In this document: positions 6,538-13,104 of the stretch, piece by piece | Layout of the letters: each line of letters starts with the position of its first letter | Position numbering within the stretch: position 1 is the stretch's first letter | DNA from: DASZVN01 sp035547055 | GTDB taxonomy: Bacteria > Pseudomonadota > Alphaproteobacteria > Rhizobiales > Methylopilaceae | Length of the DNA: 13,104 bases | NCBI GenBank assembly: GCA_035547055.1 | Contig: DASZVN010000188.1 | Coordinates: 1-13,104 of the forward strand | Reading direction: 5' to 3' | Made by a program: the position numbers and the translations under genes | The notes under the pieces: generated by a model | The model's input: only the letters and a program-made list of their open reading frames with translations | The model's database searches: none | What the model was told of the DNA's origin: nothing

Positions 6538-7500
6538 TCACTCCGCTGCGAGGCGGCTGGACTCGTCGGCGGCAAGGAAGCGTTCGGCATCGAGCGCCGC
6601 CATGCAGCCCATGCCCGCGGCGGTGACCGCCTGGCGGTAGACGTCGTCGGTCACGTCGCCGGCGGCGAAGACGCCGGGGATCGCGGTCTGCGAGGTTCCC
6701 GGCCGCACCTTGATGTAGCCCGCCGGCGTGAGATCGAGCTTGCCGACGAAGAGCTCGGTCGCCGGGGCATGGCCTATCGCGACGAACACGCCATCGACCG
6801 GAATCTCGGACAGCGTGCCGGTCGCGGTGTCGCGCAGTCGGATGGCCGAGACGGAGGGCGGCGTGCCCGAGCCCAGGATGTCGTCGACGATCGCGTTCCA
6901 GCGCACCTCGACCTTGGGGTTGGCGAACAACCGGTCCTGCAGGATGCGCTCGGCGCGGAACGCGTCGCGGCGATGGATCACCGTGACCTTGGTCGCGAAG
7001 TTGGTGAGGAACAGTGCCTCCTCGACCGCGGTGTTGCCGCCGCCGACGACCGCCACCTCCTTGCCGCGGAAGAAGAAGCCGTCGCAGGTGGCGCAGGCCG
7101 AGACGCCGTGGCCCTTGAGGTGCTCCTCGCCCCGGATGCCGAGCCACTTGGCCTGGGCGCCGGTCGCGACGACGAGGGCGTCGCAGGTCCATTCCTGGCC
7201 GGACTCCCCCTTGAGGCGGAACGGCCGGTGGTCCAGATCGACTTCGGCGACGTGGTCGTTGACGAAGCGCGTGCCGAAGCGGACCGCCTGGCGCTGCATC
7301 TCGTCCATCAGCCAGGGGCCCTGCACCGATTCGGCATAGCCCGGGTAGTTTTCGACGTCGGTGGTGATGGTGAGCTGGCCGCCGGGCTGGATGCCGGCGA
7401 TCAGGATCGGCTCGAGCATCGCGCGCGCAGCGTAGATCGCCGCGGTGTAGCCGGCAGGGCCGGAGCCGAGGACGATCAGGCGAGCATGAGTTGCAGTCAT
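6538..7500 (-). CDS. trxB: Thioredoxin-disulfide reductase
   Basis: A cytoplasmic FAD enzyme that passes electrons from NADPH to thioredoxin. The 320 residues match the usual length of the low-molecular-weight bacterial type. Visible elements in order are the FAD dinucleotide fold GSGPAG (12-17), the redox-active CATC disulfide (136-139), the NADPH fold GGGNTA (153-158), HRRD (176-179), and the C-terminal FAD segment FAAGDVTDD with YRQAVTAAGMGCMAALDAE. The ATG at 7500 is chosen because GGGGTGA lies about 8 bp upstream; two in-frame TTG codons just before it are less likely starts. It follows the ELM1-family gene by 6 bp and precedes the LysR gene by 13 bp, which indicates a three-gene unit. 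Confidence 0.97.
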   Translation of the reverse strand: MTATHARLIVLGSGPAGYTAAIYAARAMLEPILIAGIQPGGQLTITTDVENYPGYAESVQGPWLMDEMQRQAVRFGTRFVNDHVAEVDLDHRPFRLKGESGQEWTCDALVVATGAQAKWLGIRGEEHLKGHGVSACATCDGFFFRGKEVAVVGGGNTAVEEALFLTNFATKVTVIHRRDAFRAERILQDRLFANPKVEVRWNAIVDDILGSGTPPSVSAIRLRDTATGTLSEIPVDGVFVAIGHAPATELFVGKLDLTPAGYIKVRPGTSQTAIPGVFAAGDVTDDVYRQAVTAAGMGCMAALDAERFLAADESSRLAAE

Positions 7501-7506
7501 CAACAA

Positions 7507-8490
7507 TCACCCCAGGGGGCCGGCTCCACCGAGCGCAACTCCGCGAGCGGCGAGCGCACGGCGGACGGCATCGGCGACGAACGCGGTCGAGTCGAGCGGA
7601 GGATAGGTAAAGGTCTCCAGGCGGCCGGTAAACCGCCTGAGCGCCCCGTAACGCTCCAGGCGGTCGAACAGGAAGAGATGCTTGTCGTAGCCGCCGGGCA
7701 GTTCGAACAGGAGGACGGCGGCGCCGGTTGCAGTGGCTTCGCCTACCATATTGGCGGAGTCGGCCGTCACCACAATGGCGTCGGCGAGCGCCAGCATGGC
7801 GGCATAAGGATTGTCCCCGGTCCCATCCCAGTAGAAGCCGCCGCTGGCCGCTGCAACGCGGACGAGCGCCTCCTTCAGCGCCGGCGGCGTTCGGCGCGAG
7901 GTCGTGATCATGAGGGCGGCGCCGGCCTCGGCGAGGCTCCGCAGCCCCTCGACGAGGCGGCCGATGTCGGCGGCGCGGAAGCGGACATGGCGGCTGTCGC
8001 CGCCAGCGAGAACCGCGACCCGCGGGGACTTCAGCGGAGCGAGACGAGGATCGGGTGAGGCGCGGAGCGCGGCGAGGCGGCCAGCGGAAATCCGATGCGG
8101 CGTCGTCAGCGAGGTGATGACGTTCGGGCCGCGGAGGGCGTCGTATTCGGGCACCCAGATCAGGTCTGCGCTCGCGGCGCCGGTCCGCGGGTCCTTGAGA
8201 AGCAGGGTGAATGTCGAGGAAGAAATGTCCTTCAACTTTCGCAAATACGGAATGGCGCGACGGCCCGAGGCGATCGCGAGCGCAGGGTAGGGCGGGGCAA
8301 TCGGGCTTCCCGCACGACCAGGTGCCTCGGCCGGATCGATCGGCCCGCGCGGCATCAGCCACGACCACGGCGGCTTCGGCCGGACCCGCCGCGTTTCCGG
8401 GCTGACGCCGAGCGCCTCGGCGACGCCGATGCAGGGCTGCTCGTCCCCGGCCTTGCCGTCGGTGAGCACCCAGACTGGCGGATCGCTCAT
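7507..8490 (-). CDS. ELM1-family protein (mitochondrial fission ELM1-like, former DUF1022)
   Basis: A 327-residue protein with the hallmarks of the ELM1 family. They are VWVLTDGKAGDEQPCIGVAEALG near the N terminus, ASGRRAIP, a central VPEYDALRGPNVI, VAVLAGGDSRH, ITTSRRTPPAL, FYWDGTGDNPY, and VTADSANMVGEATATG near the C terminus. The fold is expected to resemble GT-B glycosyltransferases, and the C-terminal TADS-M-EA segment recalls their donor-binding side. In plants ELM1 recruits the fission dynamin to mitochondria; the role of bacterial homologues is not established. The neighbouring Kdo hydroxylase gene makes an envelope or glycan role conceivable (inference). The ATG at 8490 has a short GGAG just upstream. 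It is 6 bp from trxB. It is separated from the upstream Kdo hydroxylase gene by a 163-bp gap containing repeats. Confidence 0.88.
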   Translation of the reverse strand: MSDPPVWVLTDGKAGDEQPCIGVAEALGVSPETRRVRPKPPWSWLMPRGPIDPAEAPGRAGSPIAPPYPALAIASGRRAIPYLRKLKDISSSTFTLLLKDPRTGAASADLIWVPEYDALRGPNVITSLTTPHRISAGRLAALRASPDPRLAPLKSPRVAVLAGGDSRHVRFRAADIGRLVEGLRSLAEAGAALMITTSRRTPPALKEALVRVAAASGGFYWDGTGDNPYAAMLALADAIVVTADSANMVGEATATGAAVLLFELPGGYDKHLFLFDRLERYGALRRFTGRLETFTYPPLDSTAFVADAVRRALAARGVALGGAGPLG

Positions 8491-8511
8491 TCTCCGTCAG
8501 GGCCGGTGCAC

Positions 8512-8634
8512 GGGCCCCCTCCGGCTCGCTGCGCTTGCCACCTCCCCCGCTTCGCGGGGGTAGATCTGCAGCGGTGTCGTCCGTTCCTCCCCCGCGAAGC
8601 GGGGGAGGCCCATGCGAAGCATGGTGGAGGGGGC
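8512..8634. repeat. Paired inverted GC-rich intergenic repeat (BIME/MITE-like)
   Basis: Two similar units face each other. The left unit runs CCCCTCC, then a GC-rich hairpin segment, then CCTCCCCCGC-TTC-GCGGGGG (about 8514-8560). The right unit is its approximate reverse complement (about 8586-8634): CCTCCCCCGC-GAA-GCGGGGGAGG (8586-8608), then CCATGC-GAA-GCATGG (8610-8624), then GGAGGGGGC. Each unit forms its own hairpin, and the pair can form a large cruciform. The style matches dispersed intergenic repeats of alphaproteobacteria. It lies between the Kdo hydroxylase stop and the ELM1 start, so it may act as an attenuator or mRNA-stability element. Confidence 0.75.
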
Positions 8635-8653
8635 GTCACCGCTGAACGACAGC

Positions 8654-9526
8654 TCAATGCAGCGGGCGCCCCAGGTGGCGCGCGAGGATGCGCTGCGGAC
8701 TCTTGGCCGGATCGGCCTGGGCCTCGACCGGCAAGCGGATGGTCTGCTCCAGCATGTACTGGCCGCTCTGGACGCTGTGCATCACGAGGTCGCTGAACGT
8801 CACCCAGGTGCGCCCCGGCGAGAAGGCGATCTCGCGCTGGGGACACGCCGCCTGATAGGCGAGGTCGCGCTTCAGGCCATCGTGCAGGTGGAGCATGATG
8901 TGGTCGTATTCCGATCGCCGCGCCTTGGTGGCGCCGACGAGGGCGAGAAATCGCGCCGTCGCGGCCGAATACGGCGGCACTCGCGGCAGGAAGCGCTCCG
9001 CCATCGTCGAAAAATCCTCGCCGACGCGCCAGACGCGTGGCACGCCAGCCGGATTGACGTTGGTGAAGACGCGCAGGATGCGGCGCTCGCCGACCGGGTT
9101 GGAGGGGAAGGCGTCGACGTGGAGGCGCTGGTCGTCCTTGCGCCAGCTCGCTTCCCGCGCGGCCGCCTCGAAGGGGCGATACGAGGTGCCGGCGAAGTCG
9201 AGGTGGCCTTCATAGGCGGGCAGGGCGGCCGCGATCAGGTCGCGGCAGAACGCGCGGTAGCGCCGGAGCAGGGCGGCCAGCGCATGCTGCTGGTCCGGGC
9301 TGCCGGCAGCGCCGCGCGGCCGCGCGTCGTCGCCCCGGATGTTGACGTTCTTGCTCCGCCCGCTCGCGAACGGGCGCTCGACGAAGAGCTCCTCCTCCGG
9401 CTGGAGAGGGAAGGCAAGGTCGGGAAACACGAGAACCGCGCCGTCTTCCAGCGCCTCGACCCAGCCGGCACGATCCGCCGCAGCAAAAGGCGGGGCGCCG
9501 GCGATCTCGACGACCGGGGTCAGCAT
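8654..9526 (-). CDS. kdoO: Kdo 3-hydroxylase (Fe(II)/2-oxoglutarate dioxygenase)
   Basis: A 290-residue protein of the Kdo hydroxylase family (KdoO, former DUF2843). Characterised members in Burkholderia and Yersinia use Fe(II), 2-oxoglutarate and oxygen to convert the outer Kdo of Kdo2-lipid A to Ko by 3-hydroxylation. Recognisable segments are ELFVERPF (46-53), SKNVNIRGDD (58-67), TSYRPFEAAAREASWRKDD (114-132), the iron-binding HVD in RLHVDAFPSNP (134-144), RVFTNVNP (152-159), the PRVWRVGEDF region, MLHLHDGLKRD, and a likely distal iron histidine at VMHSVQSGQ (H250). The ATG at 9526 has AAGGCGG upstream. It lies 133 bp after greA, and the gap contains hairpins, so it may have its own promoter. 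The family call is firm; the exact product in this organism is inferred. Confidence 0.88.
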   Translation of the reverse strand: MLTPVVEIAGAPPFAAADRAGWVEALEDGAVLVFPDLAFPLQPEEELFVERPFASGRSKNVNIRGDDARPRGAAGSPDQQHALAALLRRYRAFCRDLIAAALPAYEGHLDFAGTSYRPFEAAAREASWRKDDQRLHVDAFPSNPVGERRILRVFTNVNPAGVPRVWRVGEDFSTMAERFLPRVPPYSAATARFLALVGATKARRSEYDHIMLHLHDGLKRDLAYQAACPQREIAFSPGRTWVTFSDLVMHSVQSGQYMLEQTIRLPVEAQADPAKSPQRILARHLGRPLH

Positions 9527-9544
9527 GGCCGCCTTCGTGAGGGG

Positions 9545-9572
9545 TTAAAGCGCCGGCCTGTCACGCCGGCGC
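9545..9572 (-). terminator. Possible weak terminator after greA
   Basis: GCGCCGGC/GCCGGCGC (9550-9557 with 9565-9572) forms a perfect 8-bp stem with a 7-nt loop. On the minus strand it is followed by TTTAA, a short T tract. It lies about 90 bp after the greA stop and 24 bp before the kdoO start. The tract is weak, so it may only attenuate read-through. Confidence 0.4.
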
Positions 9573-9581
9573 CGTAACCTC

Positions 9582-9650
9582 GCACCTCTCCCTCCGGGAG
9601 AGGTGCAGTCGCCGGCGTGAGCTGGCGACTGGGTGAGGGTGAGGCCCCTG
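9582..9650. repeat. Intergenic double-hairpin repeat of alphaproteobacterial type
   Basis: A perfect 11-bp stem GCACCTCTCCC/GGGAGAGGTGC with TCC loop (9582-9606) adjoins a second stem CAGTCGCC/GGCGACTG (9606-9613 with 9624-9631), extended to 11 bp with one G-T pair around a GTGA loop. GGGTGAGGGTGAGG follows. The layout 'CCTCTCCC-GGGAGAGG ... GGGTGAGG' is typical of high-copy intergenic repeats in Rhizobiales and relatives. It occupies most of the gap between the greA stop and kdoO. Confidence 0.75.
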
Positions 9651-9659
9651 CGGAAATCA

Positions 9660-10133
9660 TTACGCGAACCGGACGGCCAGCACCTCGTAGCTCTTGGCGC
9701 CGCCGGGCGCGGCGACCTCGACCTGGTCGCCGACGCGCTTGCCGACCAGGGCGCGGGCGATCGGCGAGGAAATCGAGATCCGGCCGGAGCGCACGTCGGC
9801 TTCGACCTCGCCCACGATCTGGTAGGTCTTCTCTTCCTCGGTATCCTCGTCGACGAGCTTCACCGTCGCGCCGAAGGTGATGGTGTCGCCGCGGAGCTTC
9901 GAGGGGTCGATCACGTCGGCGCGGGCGAGGATGCTCTCGACCTCGGCGATGCGGCCCTCGTTCAGGCTCTGCTGCTCCTTGGCGGCATGATATTCGGCAT
10001 TTTCCGAGAGGTCGCCATGGGTGCGCGCGTCCGAGATCGCCTGGATGATGCGCGGCCGCTCTTCCGCCGTCAGCCGCTTGAGCTCGCTCTCAAGCGCCAG
10101 ATAGCCGTTCGCGGTCATCGGGATCTTGTCCAT
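9660..10133 (-). CDS. greA: Transcription elongation factor GreA
   Basis: A 157-residue protein, the standard length. GreA inserts into the RNA polymerase secondary channel and stimulates cleavage of backtracked RNA. The N-terminal coiled coil (about 1-75) carries the signature ARTHGDLSENAEYHAAKE with the tip acids D41 and E44 at the same positions as in E. coli GreA. The C-terminal FKBP-like domain follows (TFGATVKLVDEDT, SPIARALVGKRVGDQVEV, YEVLAV). The ATG at 10133 is preceded by GAGAAGG with suitable spacing, and MDKIPMT is the typical start. The frame extends upstream another 36 codons, but those residues are unlike the family. It lies 111 bp after carB on the same strand, a common arrangement in alphaproteobacteria. 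Confidence 0.97.
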   Translation of the reverse strand: MDKIPMTANGYLALESELKRLTAEERPRIIQAISDARTHGDLSENAEYHAAKEQQSLNEGRIAEVESILARADVIDPSKLRGDTITFGATVKLVDEDTEEEKTYQIVGEVEADVRSGRISISSPIARALVGKRVGDQVEVAAPGGAKSYEVLAVRFA

Positions 10134-10244
10134 CTCACCTTCTCTCGACGCAATAATCTCCAGCACGCCGGGCCGTCCGGGCCCTGGCACGCCGGAGTGC
10201 AAACCTCTTGATGCGGCGCGGAAACGCCCGCGGCCCCTCAACCG

Positions 10245-13104
<2,860 letters not shown>

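Noticed and set aside
6217..8368. Very long frames (over 600 codons) on both strands across lysR, trxB and the ELM1-family gene
   Set aside because: They are out of frame with, or antisense to, trxB and its neighbours, have GC-driven composition and no motifs.
8512..9650. CRISPR array
   Set aside because: The repeats are inverted hairpins, not evenly spaced direct repeats with unique spacers, and no cas gene is near.
10163..10195. GCACGCCGG direct repeat (10163-10171, 10187-10195) and GGGCC/GGCCC hairpin between carB and greA, as a terminator
   Set aside because: The stem is only 5 bp and no T tract follows on the minus strand. A 9-bp direct repeat is weak evidence in such GC-rich DNA.
10134..10241. 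36-codon N-terminal extension of GreA
   Set aside because: The added residues are unlike GreA, and the ATG at 10133 has a good ribosome-binding site and gives the standard length.

Overview
The window is very GC-rich and densely coding. It reads as chromosome of an alphaproteobacterium, most likely near Hyphomicrobiales/Rhodospirillales. The evidence is the minus-strand series carB, greA, a Kdo hydroxylase, an ELM1-family gene, trxB and a LysR gene beginning near DWDKLRIFHAA, plus two rickettsial-PKMT-type methyltransferases. Genus cannot be fixed from the sequence alone. No phage genes, transposases, tRNA, rRNA or CRISPR arrays were seen.

Layout. Plus strand, 1-4602: the C-terminal two thirds of an EF-G-like translational GTPase paralogue (cut by the left edge), followed 3 bp later by two tandem paralogous SAM-dependent methyltransferases that carry the methyltransferase regulatory domain and a C-terminal region like the rickettsial protein-lysine methyltransferases. 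The spacing (3 bp and 14 bp) suggests one transcript. A strong hairpin at 4619-4640 ends the block where it meets minus-strand genes. 4641-4872 holds no convincing gene.

Minus strand, 13104 back to 4873, in transcription order: carB (5' end cut by the right edge), greA, a Kdo 3-hydroxylase (lipopolysaccharide modification), an ELM1-family protein, trxB (thioredoxin reductase), a LysR-type regulator tightly coupled to trxB, and an exported cupin-domain protein. The gaps on either side of the Kdo hydroxylase gene carry GC-rich inverted repeats of the dispersed kind common between genes in alphaproteobacteria.

Most genes are housekeeping (pyrimidine/arginine precursor synthesis, transcript-cleavage factor, redox). 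The accessory interest lies in the methyltransferase pair next to the EF-G paralogue, the exported cupin with an altered second motif, and the intergenic repeats. I found no strong sign of a wholly new system. The methyltransferase pair of unknown substrate is the best candidate for follow-up.
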